Below, piece after piece: positions 24,801 through 35,327 of a stretch of 64,000 bases of DNA. The stretch covers positions 159,501 through 223,500 of the forward strand of contig JAXCGZ010001894.1 in the NCBI GenBank assembly GCA_037179515.1, written 5' to 3'. Position 1 is the stretch's first letter, and each line of letters starts with the position of its first letter. The notes under the pieces were generated by a model. The model searched no databases. It was given only the letters and a program-made list of their open reading frames with translations, and had not been told where the DNA came from. This DNA comes from Halocaridina rubra. Its lineage: Eukaryota; Arthropoda; Malacostraca; Decapoda; Atyidae. The translations under genes and the position numbers were made by a program.

Positions 24801-27800
24801 CTATATCATAGGTTTACCCTAAACATCTTCAACAATTTCATCAACTGTTCTGGGCAGGATAATATAATCAGGGAGTTAGATATTGCCCGTTCTTTGCTCT
24901 ACTAACAAGTAATACAATAGAAAAACTTTAAAAGGAAGCACAAACAGGCATCATCATAACTGCTATTTAATGCATAAGCCTTAAAGTCTTGCATATGTAT
25001 CTTAGTAATTTACAATAATCTGTGAATTCAGGTGTTAAGGTCACTGTGCATAAAGAACAATGTATCTGGCTTCAGCCAATCACACCAAAATTCCATTTCA
25101 AACAGACGACAAACCACAGTAGAGTAGCAGTAGCATGCTCAACTCAGTAGGTGATGGACCCATGTTTGACCCCAAGTCAGGGCAACAGCAAGGGCATCCA
25201 GACAGAATTCCCTAGCTGCAATCCGTCTGTATCTACATCCAAATCATATTCAAGTTATAGCTGAATTCATAACAGAAATGATTGTTATTAATATTTTTCA
25301 TTTTTGTACATTGTTCTCACATGATGATGTTACACATGTCAACTAATCTACATCAAGCTAACCTAACCTATGGTATAGGTAGATATGAAATGTGCACACC
25401 CCTAACAACATTCAATTGCCATTTAATTGCATATTGGAGTGAATGATTACAATGAAGATAAAAAAAATGAAAAAATATCAAAATCAATTTAAAAAACAAC
25501 AATATCTTATCAACTCATTTCTTAATTAAGAATGAACTGACCTATAACAAAAATTAACCTCATAAAATAAATTCTGAAAAAAATTGTAGATTTTAAGTCT
25601 CAAATACCCAGCGGTAAAGATTCGTTTTATGGACCCTTTCAGTTTTTTACTAAACTATTTTTTCTCATAGGTTTTGATGTGTCTTGACTTCTTCTGATGA
25701 TTGTTGTTTTTGGAAACCACTACTTTTTGTGTTAAAGCTGACATTCGTGGGCGTCGGTAGGAACTTAATCAACTTAACCTAACTTACATTTGAAGTCTTA
25801 CAAGCCTTAATGGGCTGAATTTGGGTATTTATACAGCAACATGACACATTTCAGGAAGTGATGGCAATGCTGATCTCTCGGGTAGGCAATGGAGAGGTGC
25901 ATAAAATGAATCTCACCCCATCCAGAAAGTAAAATTAAATGACAATACTTTTAAAAATTACATAAAACAACTAAACATCATTAATTTCAATAATCCACTT
26001 CTTTATTAAATGGGAAGATGAACTAATCTTACCAATTAATACCATAAGCTTCATGAACAAGGTTAATTTTCATTTTAGGCACCGAGCATATCTTTACCGC
26101 TTCAAATTTGAGTTGGGTCAGGTTAGGTTAGCTTAGTTTGGTTAGTGAGTCCAAAAGTTGAAGAGGTGCATAAAACAAATCTTAAAACGCTATACATTTT
26201 TCTTTCACGCACCCCAACAATGCAACAAGTGAAATGAAATGGCAAATATTAAAATTTTCTAAAATAACTACAGAACAGTAATTTCAATTCTCAATTCTTC
26301 GACTTGGAGTGTAGTAACCTAACCAAACTCAACCTAACATAACACGTTTTATATACACTCAGCTCGCTTTTTACGTGTTTTTAAAATACGCGAAATTGGA
26401 ATAATGCCCCCAAAAAATAATAGTAAAAAAATGCGAAGTAAACGAATAATACCCGCAAAAAAAATTCATTTTTTTTTTATTTTAGTAAATAAGCGACTGC
26501 CTTGGAGGCTCCTTCCCGCCATGCTGCCATGTGCTTCAGCGTCTCTTTACCCAGCATAGTGCGTGGATATATCTCTTGTTCTGTATTTGTGTTAAAGTTT
26601 GTGTTTTCAGTTCTTTTATATTTTACAGATTATATACCGTACTATCATGGCCAGTAAACGCCCAGGAAAAGACTGTGGAAGTGCTTCTACTCCCAAAAGA
26701 GCGAGAAAGGCAATAATCCTTGAAGTAAAAAACAATAAGCCTTGAAGTAAAACTGCAAGTGTTGGCCTGTTATCAACGTGGTGAGATTACAGTTGCCATT
26801 AAACGAGCAATTCATCTCGGTGAAAGCACGCTGCGCACTATCCGTGAAAATCCGGAAAAAATAAAGAAAAGTGCATAAGCTCAAGTTAGTTTAACTGCGG
26901 CTAAGTTTTCATGGAGAAAATGGAAAAAATGTTAGGTACATGGATGAGCATTAAGAACAAACAGCAAACAAACTTGCCATATAATATCGTCAGGGAAAAA
27001 GCGTGTGAGATTTATGAGCATTTGAAATCCCAGGTGAAAAGCAAAGAAGTAAAACCTTTTACAGCTAGGTCTGGTTGGTTTTCTAATTTTCAGCGTAGGT
27101 TTAGTTATTTCAACCGAAAAATACAAGGCAAGACCGCATCAGCTGATACGGGGGCGGCAGATCGGTTTCCTGCCGAATTAAAGGCCATCATAGAGGAAGG
27201 GGGATATACGGCAAGGCAGATTTTCAGTATGGATGAAACTGCTTTATTCTGGAAGCGAATGCCAGAAAGGACGTATATTTCCATAGAAGAAAAACGTGTT
27301 TCAGGATATAAGGCAGCAAAAGATCGCTTTACCCTACTGATTGGTGTTAACACTGAGGGCGACATGAAGCTGAAGCCGATAATGATTTATCATTCAGAAA
27401 ATCCTCGTGCGCTAAAGGGTTACTATAAACAGTTACTTCCAGTGCACTGGTATTCAAATATGAAAGGATGGAAGAATGGGAGTATTTTTAAAGATTATTT
27501 CTTGACACGTCTCCCAAACGAGTTAAAAGTTTATTGCAAGAGTCAGGATTTACCCTTCAAAATTCTTCTCATTTTAGACAATGCTCCATTCAATCCTCCG
27601 TCAATTGTCGATCTTCATCCGAATATAAATAAAAGTTGTGTTTTTGAAACCAAATACAACTTCACTACTCCAACCAATGGACCAGGGGGTATTGCAGATG
27701 CTGAAATCTCATTACCTTAAGCATTCTGTTAAAGACCTCAGCATGGCCGATCTTAAGAGAACAGCTGAGACCGGCGATATCTCGGTGGTAGACTTTAAGA

Positions 27801-30800
27801 AGACTGCGGTTAAGGATTACTGGAAAGTGTTTAATATCAAGCACTCCATTTGGTATATGAAGGATCCTTGGGCTGAAGTTACACAGTCATGCTTAAATGG
27901 ACCATGGAAGAAGCTTTGCCCACAGTTTGTGAACTTTTTCACAGATTTTAATCTTAATGATCGGCTGTCAAGGACGAGACTTGAGTGCGTTCAGCTCACA
28001 CATCGTGAGGGATTCACCGACGTTGATGAGGAGGATGTGGATGCCCTTCTTGCTTCCCACAAGGAGGAAATGACTGACGAGGATTTGGACGACATGAAAA
28101 GATGAACGACAATGTGAGGAGAGGGAGGAAAACGAGGCAGCAGCACTTTCTGTAAGCCCCATGAAATCACTCACTGTAAGTGAAGAGTTGAAAAAGCCAG
28201 GGAAGAGACAGGAATATCAGGACAGGTTGAGAGTGGCATATGACAGGGTGAAAGAAAGAGAAATTGGGGAGTTAGGGGAGGAATGAGGGTTGATGAAAGA
28301 ATGTTTTGTGGTATTGACTCAATTTTTTCACCCTACAGAGAGTGCCTTGGATATTTTGGATAAGGACGATCCTAATATAGTGTGTGCAAGCTTGACATCT
28401 AGAAAGGTCATGCATGATATTTCCTGCTATAGTGAAATTTTAAAAGAAAAGAGGAGGATTGCACGGCAGGCAACTCTTGATGCTTACTTCTCAGTCAAAA
28501 GAAGTGATTTTGATGACCCTCAGCCCAGCACATCAGAGCAGTATGAACCCCAACCACAACCATTCCTCCTCCTCCTCTTCACCTCCCTCTCCTACCATTT
28601 AACTCTCCTTCTCAACGCCACCCCACTCGTCTCAGTATGACTGTTGCCCATCGTACATAGAGTGACTACACCTCTGTAATCTTTTACGTTTTTTCTATGT
28701 TATGTGTTTAATATCAATACCTGTTGCTCACCATATATAGAGTGAGTAGTTTGTTTTATATACATTTTTGTTATAGTAATTCAGGCGTTGCATAATGAAA
28801 AAACTTAAGTTTTCTAGTCTTGCATTTGTTAAATGTTTTTTACGTTTGCAGATAGAGGTTCGATCTCCTCTTCAAATACCGCTTATGTCAAGTGCTCACC
28901 ACCACCACGCTCATCCCATACCTGTTGGTCACCGTATATAGAGTGAATAGACTGTGTTTTATATTTTTTTTATTACAGTAATTCAGGCATTGCATAATGA
29001 AAAGAATTTAGTTTTCTAGTCTTGCATTTTTTAATGTTTTTTATGTTTGCAGACAGAGGTTCGTTCTCCTCTTCTTATTCTGCTTTTGTCAAGTGCTCAC
29101 CACCACCACGCTCATCTCATACCTGCTGGTCACCGTATATAGAGTAAGTAAAATGTGTGGGTTTTTTTTTGTTACAGTAATTCAGGCATTGCATAATGAA
29201 AAATATTTAGTTTTCTAGTCTTGCATTTGGTGGTGGCGGGTAGTGTCCTCTGGTGGCAGGCACAACATCAAAGAATAGCCCCATCGTATTCCCTGCGTGT
29301 CGTAAGAGGCGACTAAAAGTGGACGGGGCAAGGGGACTGGGAATCCCCCCCTTGTATTAACCTCCGGCGAGATGTCAAAGAAGAAGGGGAGTAGAGGGGA
29401 GAGTAACTTCTCCCCAAGCTCTAGTTTTGTTTCTTTTTTTATGTCGGCTATCCCAAAATGGGGGAAATAGCCAAGGTAGATAGATAGTAGCATTTGTTAA
29501 TTGTTTTTTACGTTTGCAGATAGAGGTTCGTTCTCCTCTTCTAATACCGCTTATGTCAAGTGCTCACCGCCACCACGCTCATCCCATACCTGTTGGTCAC
29601 CGTATACAGAGTGAGTAGAATGTGTTTTATATTTTTTATTGTTACAGTAATTCAGGCATTGCATAATGAAAAAAGTTTGTTTTCTAGCCTAGCTTTTTTA
29701 ATTTTGTTTTACGTTTGCAGATAGGGGTTCCTTCTCCTCTTCTTATACCGCTTATGTCAAGTGCTCACCACCACTACGCTCGTCCCATGCCTGTTGCTCA
29801 CCGCATAACAGAGTGAGTAGAATGTGTGTTATCTTTTTTTTTGTTACAGTAATTCAGGCGTTGCATAATGTAATTTTTTTTTTATTTTGCAGATGGGGTT
29901 CAATCTAACGCTTCCCCCTCCTCTTCCACTACCGCTTACGTCACGTGCTCACCGCCACCAAGCTCATCCCATGCCTGTTGCACACCGTATATAGAGTGAG
30001 TAGAATGTGTTTTACATTTAGGCATTGCATATTGAAGTTTTTTTTAGCTTTTTAGTCTTGCTTGGGTTATTTTTTATTTTTATTTTATCTTTGTTTACGT
30101 TTGCAGATAGAGGTTCGATCTCCCGCATCCTCCTCTTCTACCACTCAAGTTACGTGCTCACTGCCACCATGCACGTCCCAGTGTATGCCTGTTGCCCACC
30201 GCATAATCGAGTATGTGAATTTGCTTGCTGTACAGTAAATCTGAACACTTTTGTACTCTTAACTACAGTATTTGTTTTTCAATAAATATAGCTACAGGTC
30301 TTTCTACTTTGTTATGTACTTGTAAAATACGTTTTACTTATCTTATATCTTTGGCACAGTGTGTCTATGTACGGTTGTGAAAAGTATCTATGCCCATTAT
30401 CATTGTTTCTTATGGAGAATGACTCGTTACATTACGCGATTTTTACATTACACGTCACATCTGAGAACCTATCTTCGCGTTATTCCAAGAACTGGGTGTA
30501 TTTAAAATGGTAAATTATTAAAATTGTAAGTGAAATTTAAGTTTTCCCAATTATATTTTTCATTTTAATAAATCTCACTCTCAAAAAAAAAAAAAGTCAT
30601 ATTTTACCCAATTCATCCTAATCTAGCCAGAAAATAAGAAATTTACGAAGATGTTAAAGGGCACATTTGTTCATAAAACAAAACAAAAAAATCCTAATTA
30701 TCGAGACCTACTTAAACAGCATAAAATAGTAAAGGGGTGTGTAGGACGTCAAAGTAAAAATAAAATAAAATAAACATAATTAATCCTAATATATTGAGAC

Positions 30801-31523
30801 CTACTTACAGAAAATAAAACAGTCGAGGATGTGCATGGTGCAATAGTAAAAAAAATGTACCCACCAAATAAACATTATACCCCTAATGATCAAATGAACA
30901 CATTTAACATATTTGCAGTGCCTTGGCATATTAATAATGTCTTATGTTCGAGTCCCGATCAGGGGTAAAATATGATTTATGTTTTCACATATGTTAATGT
31001 GTTCATCTGATTATTATTGATGCCTGTATATATTGGGATTTGAATCAAATGCAAAACGAAGCCACGAGTGGGGTTGGGAATACGCTGTAATATGAACAAA
31101 AGTAATTCATAAAAAATGTGTTAAATTCCTATCATAGCAGTTAGCTGTGAGGTTAGATGCTTCTCTTGGACCTTCAATGCTGTAGTTGGTAGCGCCTTAG
31201 CACAGTAATTATGTCTTAGGTTCGAGTCCCGGTCAGGGATAGAATAATTATACCCCTATTCCCACCCAGAAGCCCATAAAAACTCATCTCATCCTTCTCT
31301 CTAACTAACGTGCCCATTTTTTTATCCTTACAATTATTAAAGAAAAAACTAGAATTCGATGAAAAGAGAATTCTATACCAAGCTTCTTTTCTGATGAAAA
31401 AATCAAATATACACGAAATCAGTTCAGTAAATCTTAATATTAACATGTCATTTATTTACCTGTAGCAGCAGTAAAACAGACAAGTAGGTGGCCAATAATA
31501 AATGGTAAAAATATTTTCCACAT
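18705..31523 (-). CDS. Mucin-like type I membrane protein, six exons (gene 2)
   Basis: Exons on minus are 31523-31460, 24396-24126, 23607-23508, 23224-21130, 20270-19416 and 18850-18705. Junction phases (1, 2, 0, 1, 1) agree throughout and the total (3531 nt) gives 1176 residues plus TAA. Residues 1-21 form a signal peptide (MWKIFLPFIIGHLLVCFTAA). The ectodomain, about residues 22-1130, has almost no Cys, is rich in Ser/Thr/Asp/Glu/Asn, and has many N-x-S/T sequons (NTT, NNS, NSS, NTS, NAT). A basic segment (KGRSSAKRRATTRSRTGRR) near residues 158-176 could be a furin-type site. Residues about 1132-1154 (VPLAIVAGIGGFAVVLLCIG..) form the single membrane helix, followed by RRAAKERNKSK and a 22-residue tail. 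The family is not recognised; it looks like a glycosylated surface or cuticle-side protein by composition only. The first intron (7 kb) contains a transposon. Confidence 0.85.
18968..19110. repeat. Dispersed repeat D1, copy 2
   Basis: Same block order as 13755-13915 (CATGGTGTGAGGTCAGAAAG, TTCACTCAGGG, GTGCAAGAAGGCACCATCCTA, AGAAAAGGGAGT). It lies in the last intron of gene 2. Confidence 0.6.
19140..19240 (-). repeat. S2 SINE fragment, minus orientation
   Basis: On the minus strand: GGGAGAGCGAAAATACCTCC, then AAAAGTTGACTAAATGGGGC and AAAGCGAGGGAACTAGCGAC, which are S2 core blocks. Confidence 0.6.
19416..20270 (-). CDS. Gene 2 exon 5 (Ser/Thr-rich ectodomain)
   Basis: An 855-nt exon, acceptor TTTTTGGACAG, donor CACA|GTAAGT; it enters with two bases and leaves with one. 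About 285 residues, dominated by Ser, Thr, Asn and acidic residues, with no Cys. Many sequons (NYT, NST, NIS, NVS, NSS, NRS, NNT, NTT). Confidence 0.88.
20560..20745 (+). repeat. Dispersed repeat S3, copy 1
   Basis: Contains AGTAGCTGAGAGGAGGGATTGA, a TGTTTTTCTTGTGGTGAGTGCGTGTTCTCTGATTC stretch, then CCCCTTAAGAGGAGGGACTGCAGCCATTGTATATA. The layout matches 31985-32197 and the reverse complement of 23725-23905. Confidence 0.5.
21130..23224 (-). CDS. Gene 2 exon 4 (large ectodomain exon)
   Basis: A 2095-nt exon, acceptor TATATTTGCAG (phase 0), donor GAAG|GTAAGG (phase 1), about 698 residues. It starts RSTKPSFVPSASVNE, with a basic run RRATTRSRTGRR soon after, followed by a long Ser/Asp/Glu/Asn/Tyr-rich region and many N-glycosylation sequons. 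Two related strings occur near the C-terminal end: FEKFMHFLKGNK and FHKFAAFLKGFRGRG, and earlier FKKYLKAFQ and LLKFADLIKK, suggesting a weak repeated F-x-K-F-x-x-F-L-K-G motif. No known domain recognised. Confidence 0.88.
23335..23425 (-). repeat. S2-type SINE 3' fragment
   Basis: On the minus strand: AAAGAGTCAGGTTTCTTGCA, TTGACTCAGCCAACCCCTTA, AAAGAGGG. Matches the TTTGACTCAGCCATCCCCCTTTAAAGG block at 7895. Ends near a CTATCTATCTAT run. Confidence 0.5.
23508..23607 (-). CDS. Gene 2 exon 3
   Basis: A 100-nt exon, acceptor TTTATCCTCAG, donor CAG|GTATGT. It enters with one base and leaves in phase 0. It encodes NEPRDFPLMSSSLHIKRSTE, then LFNSDATLAKHHQ. Too short for the family to be judged; its phase fit is what supports it. 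Confidence 0.82.
23725..23905 (-). repeat. Dispersed repeat S3, copy 2
   Basis: On the minus strand: GTGACCCAAGCAGGATGGAT, then AAGGAGCTAAGAGGAGTGAA, GATGAATGTGTGTTCTGTGG and CCCCTTACAAGGGGAATGGGG. The same block order is seen at 32050-32190. Confidence 0.65.
24126..24396 (-). CDS. Gene 2 exon 2
   Basis: A 271-nt exon, acceptor TTTTTCTTCAG, donor TTTAG|GTAAAA. It enters with two bases and leaves with two. It encodes LKHNDISLSPLQPDQNDIEQ and an N-terminal ectodomain segment with NTT and NNS sequons, then a basic stretch (HFKKKERFK). Joins the signal-peptide exon as A-T-G|L-K-H. Confidence 0.85.
24397..26355. other. Gene 2 first intron, right of Tigger B: no gene seen
   Basis: AT-rich intronic DNA containing one S1 SINE (25125-25235, listed). 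Several AACCTAACCTAA- and AACTTAACCTAACTTA-type motifs occur near 25360, 25775 and 26110. No other coding or RNA signal could be supported. Confidence 0.5.
25125..25235 (+). repeat. S1 SINE-like repeat
   Basis: Contains CAACTCAGTAGGTGATGGAC, TTGACCCCAAGTCAGGGCA, GGGCATCCAGACAGAATTCC and CAATCCGTCTGTATCTACATCC, in the S1 order. Confidence 0.62.
26647..28640 (+). pseudogene. Tigger/pogo DDE transposase pseudogene (element B)
   Basis: Starts at ATG 26647 with MASKRPGKDCGSASTPKRAR, then a frameshifted psq-type HTH (GEITVAIKRAIHLGESTLRTI) with stops at about 26742 and 26875. At 26911-27640 is a frame with a CENP-B-like HTH (ARSGWFSNFQRRF) and the catalytic blocks MDETALFWKRMPERTYI and ILDNAPFNPP; the His usual in DNAPAHP is replaced. 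A frameshift at about 27635 moves to 27638-28105, with LKPNTTSLLQPMDQGVL (third Asp) and a C-terminal domain ending DLDDMKR and TGA. The remainder (ALDILDKDDPNIVCASLTS..) lies beyond an inserted LINE patch at 28290-28640. Not functional as it stands. Confidence 0.88.
28179..28308 (+). repeat. Fragment of the RTE-like LINE inside the Tigger transposase region
   Basis: About 130 bp starting GAAGAGTTGAAAAAGCCAGG and ending GATGAAAGAATGTTTTGTG. It is nearly identical to the reverse complement of 59872-60000 of the LINE near the right of the window, and encodes the same KRQ.YQDRLRVAYDRVKER peptide. Tigger-like sequence resumes after it (FFHPTESALDILDK). Confidence 0.85.
28640..30240 (+). repeat. 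~200-bp tandem array in 3' part of Tigger B
   Basis: Units are marked by TCAGGCATTGCATAATGAAA at about 28781, 28983, 29182, 29652 and 29854, with a degenerate mark near 30020. The spacing is about 200 bp; the 470-bp gap is explained by an inserted 260-bp SINE plus its target duplication. Each unit holds TTTACGTTTGCAG followed by about 95 bp (GTCAAGTGCTCACCACCACC within it) and then ATAGAGTGAGTAG. The related element at 11027-11628 has a single unit. Confidence 0.88.
29230..29489 (+). mobile_element. S2 SINE with intact target duplication and LINE-like tail
   Basis: 260 bp flanked by a perfect 7-bp duplication GCATTTG (29223-29229 and 29490-29496). The body carries CCCTGCGTGTCGTAAGAGGC, GACTAAAAGTGGACGGGGCA and AGGGGACTGGGAATCCCCCC. 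The last ~50 bp read ATGTCGGCTATCCC..AAATAGCCAAGG and then (TAGA)n. That tail matches the 3' end of the RTE-like LINE at 57591-57646. The best-defined SINE copy here. Confidence 0.88.
30895..31030 (+). repeat. tRNA-related SINE fragment, family S4
   Basis: GCAGTGCCTTGGCATATTAA then TTATGTTCGAGTCCCGATCA (B-box-like TTCGAGTCC) and a downstream block GGGGTAAAATATGATT..TTCACATATGTTAATGTGTTC. The downstream block recurs at 62195-62270. Confidence 0.65.
31175..31250 (+). repeat. tRNA-related SINE head, family S4
   Basis: GTAGTTGGTAGCGCCTTAGC (A-box-like) and TAGGTTCGAGTCCCGGTCAG (matches the B-box consensus GGTTCGANTCC), about 40 bp apart. No acceptor-stem pairing could be made by eye, so a tRNA-derived repeat is preferred to a tRNA gene. 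Confidence 0.6.
31460..31523 (-). CDS. Gene 2 exon 1 (signal peptide)
   Basis: ATG at 31523-31521 followed by MWKIFLPFIIGHLLVCFTAA and donor ACAG|GTAAAT, leaving in phase 1, which fits exon 2 exactly. The 21-residue hydrophobic leader, with Ala-Ala-Thr at its end, is a normal secretory signal. Phase-1 introns directly after signal peptides are common in metazoan secreted and membrane proteins. Confidence 0.83.
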
Positions 31524-31645
31524 CGTATCCGGATTTCACATCGCAAACAATGGCCGATAGGTGAATCTTCCCTCGCTGTCTGTGTTCATTTCTTCTTCTT
31601 TAAATTTTGATGCAAGGATTTCGAAACCTTCATTAAATATGTAAT

Positions 31646-31648
<3 letters not shown>

Positions 31649-31708
<60 letters not shown>
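31649..31708. repeat. (TAA)n microsatellite
   Basis: About 20 perfect TAA units, upstream of gene 2. Confidence 0.97.
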
Positions 31709-31709
<1 letters not shown>

Positions 31710-31984
31710 ACATGAGGCATTACAAATATAATAAACATTTTTGGTCTGTACATTTTTCTTTTTTTTATAATTAACTTATTGTTAATAATTACAAACGAAA
31801 AAAATCTTAATATAATCGTCTTTATTGAGGGAGAAAGCCAGTTCAATTCATTACCGATCCCACTTCAGGTTAACCAAAACTAAAAGTAGATTTCAAGAGG
31901 TTAGTGATATGTACCGACCGTATATGAACCTGTGAACAGCTGACAATAAAGATATATCAAATGTAGTATATAATATTTGAGAGA

Positions 31985-33155
<1,171 letters not shown>

Positions 33156-33186
33156 GATAGTAGTAGTGTTAATATAAGGGTATAAT

Positions 33187-35320
33187 GTGATTACCTAATC
33201 GTATTTACGGGAAAGAGCCCAAAGCTCATATCTTCCCGTCTCCTCATCGGTTCCATTTTATACTTAGTGATACTTATCATACCTGTCCTTAACACTAGGG
33301 ATTGAGATAGCATTAACTACCTCCTCGCTTAGCCAATTCCAATTATCAACTACTCTTACACTGAAAAAGTATTTCCTTACATCCCACAAAGAAGTTTACT
33401 TACGAAGCTTCAAACTATGACCTCTAGTCCTGGAGCCAGCCATATCAAAATATCGATCCCTATCCACTCTATCATACCATGAAGGAATTTAAAGACTGTC
33501 ACCATATCCTCCCTCAATCTTCTAGCTCCCAGTGATGGTAAGTCTAATTCCCTCAGTCTCTCATCAGAACTGAGATTACGAATTTCTGGCACCAGTCTCG
33601 TGGCATGTCTTTAAACTTTTTCAAGCTTAGCTATGTGCTTTTTCAAGTGCGGATTCCAAAAGGGGGCTACATATTCAAGTTTTGGCCTCACATAGGTTAC
33701 ATAAATATTTCTGAACATTTCCTTGTCCATGTGCCTGAAGGCTACCCTTACATTTGATAAGAAGGCATATGCTGCCCTTACTATGCCATTTATATATATT
33801 TCTGGAGACAAATCTGCCAGTATGTTTACTCCTAGATCTCTCTCATTTTCTGTCTCTTAAAGTTGTATTCCAGCCACCGAGTGGTCAAGCTAGGGCATTC
33901 TGGCACTTGTACCCATTCTCATTACCTTACATTTTGAAGTATTGAATTTCAATAGCCACTTTTCTGACCACTTATGCAGACTATTTAGATATTCCTGAAG
34001 TTCTCTACCATTGTTCTCGTTTCCTACTTTCTTCACAATCTTTGCATCATCTGCAAACACATTCAAGAATGAACAAACATACTCTGGTAGATAATTTACA
34101 TATACAGGGAACAAAAGTGGCCCTAAAACTGAACCCTGTGGAACTCCACTACTAACTCTTCTCCATTCAGACATTGAGTGTCTAACTCTAACCCTCTGTT
34201 CCCTTCTTTCTAAGTAAGTTTTTATCCAATCCAAGACATTTCCACCTATTCTAGCCATTGCTTGCAGCTTCTTAATAAGTCTCCCATGTGGGACAGTCTC
34301 AAATGCTTTCTGGAAGTCTAGGAATATGCAATCTGCCCAGCCCTCTCTTTCCTGTAAGATTCGGTTTACCTCATCATAAAATTTCAATAAGTTTATTACT
34401 GTTGATCTACCTTCTCTGAAGCCATGTTGTCTCACTGACAAAAAGTCGAAGGATTCCAACCGAAGAAAAATAAGTTTCCTTAGTAGTTTCTCCATAACTT
34501 TGCAAACAATACTAGTCAAGGAAAGTGGTCTATTGTTTTGAACCGTATCCCTCCTTCACTTTTTGAAGATAGGTATCACGTTTGCTTGTTTCCAGCATCT
34601 TGGAATCTCCCCTGACTCCAGTGACTTTTTAAATATGTTACTTAGTGTCACTGATATTGAGTGTGCACATTTTTAAGTACATGAGGGGATAAATCATCAT
34701 GACCTGTAGCTTTATGGACATCTAACTCCATCAGCGCTTTGCAAACCTCTGTGGCTGAAAGGATGATGTACTCTAATACCAGCCCATGAGCTTCTATTAC
34801 TATTCAATTCTTTGTAGATCTCTTCATCTGTCTCAGTGATACTTCCATCCGCTCTCTTAAGCCATGAAACCTGTTCTTTTACCTTCAGTTTTCCTCTGAT
34901 ATAGCTGCAGAAAAGCTTGGGAGCTTATTTAGCCTTCCTGATGATGTCCCTTTCATAGTCTTTCTCTGCTTCTCTTCTTTTATTTAGGAAATAATTTCTT
35001 GCTCTTTTGTAAGTTTGCCAGGCATCTATGTTTTTTCTCCTCCTATACCTTTTCCAGCATTTGGCTCTACACTCCTTAGCTCTTTTACACTCATTATCGA
35101 ATCATTTCTCTCTGGCATGAATTACACCTACATTAGTGACAGGTATGCAGCAATCCTACTATTTTCTCATGTTTCTCACACAAGATGTGGTACATTTCTT
35201 GTACAGATTTGTTGTAAAATAAGGTCCTTCAGTCAATAACTGCAAAATACTCATTCATTATGATGTAATCTCCATTAGTATGATTCCTCCTCATGTCCAC
35301 AGTGCCTCTAGTCTCAGGCA
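33187..35320 (-). pseudogene. CR1-like LINE fragment N1 (reverse transcriptase)
   Basis: A 5'-truncated non-LTR element on the minus strand. The 3' end carries the GTGATTACCTAAT tail repeat. The frame at 34519-33890 holds RT blocks: RQHGFREGRSTV, FLDFQKAFETVPHGRL, GVPQGSVLGPLLF and FADDAKIVKKV. The rest of the C-terminal domain (VRPKLEYVAPFWNPHLKKH etc.) is split among frames by single-base changes. It starts inside the linker between endonuclease and RT. Related to the chicken CR1 RT by motif order. Confidence 0.88.
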
Positions 35321-35327
35321 GTGTGTG

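Larger units (their letters stand above)
26356..30498 (+). mobile_element. Tigger/pogo-type DNA transposon B (~4.1 kb, decayed)
   Basis: The left end (TA|CACTCAGCTCGC) and the right end read in reverse (TA|CACCCAGTTCTTGG) share CACYCAG, with TA on each outer side as the expected target duplication. Subterminal parts also pair (AATACGCGAAATTGG left; AATAACGCGAAG right, reversed). It contains a broken transposase, a 130-bp patch of RTE-like LINE, a ~200-bp tandem array and one inserted SINE. It sits in intron 1 of gene 2, on the opposite strand. An internally deleted relative is at 11027-11628. Confidence 0.87.

Noticed and set aside
28640..30240. CRISPR-like array
   Set aside because: Units are about 200 bp and similar throughout, with no short repeat/unique spacer pattern, and the context is a eukaryotic transposon.
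31175..31250. Possible tRNA gene
   Set aside because: A- and B-box-like strings are present, but no acceptor, anticodon and T-arm pairing could be built by eye. Related strings recur elsewhere, so a tRNA-derived SINE is more likely.
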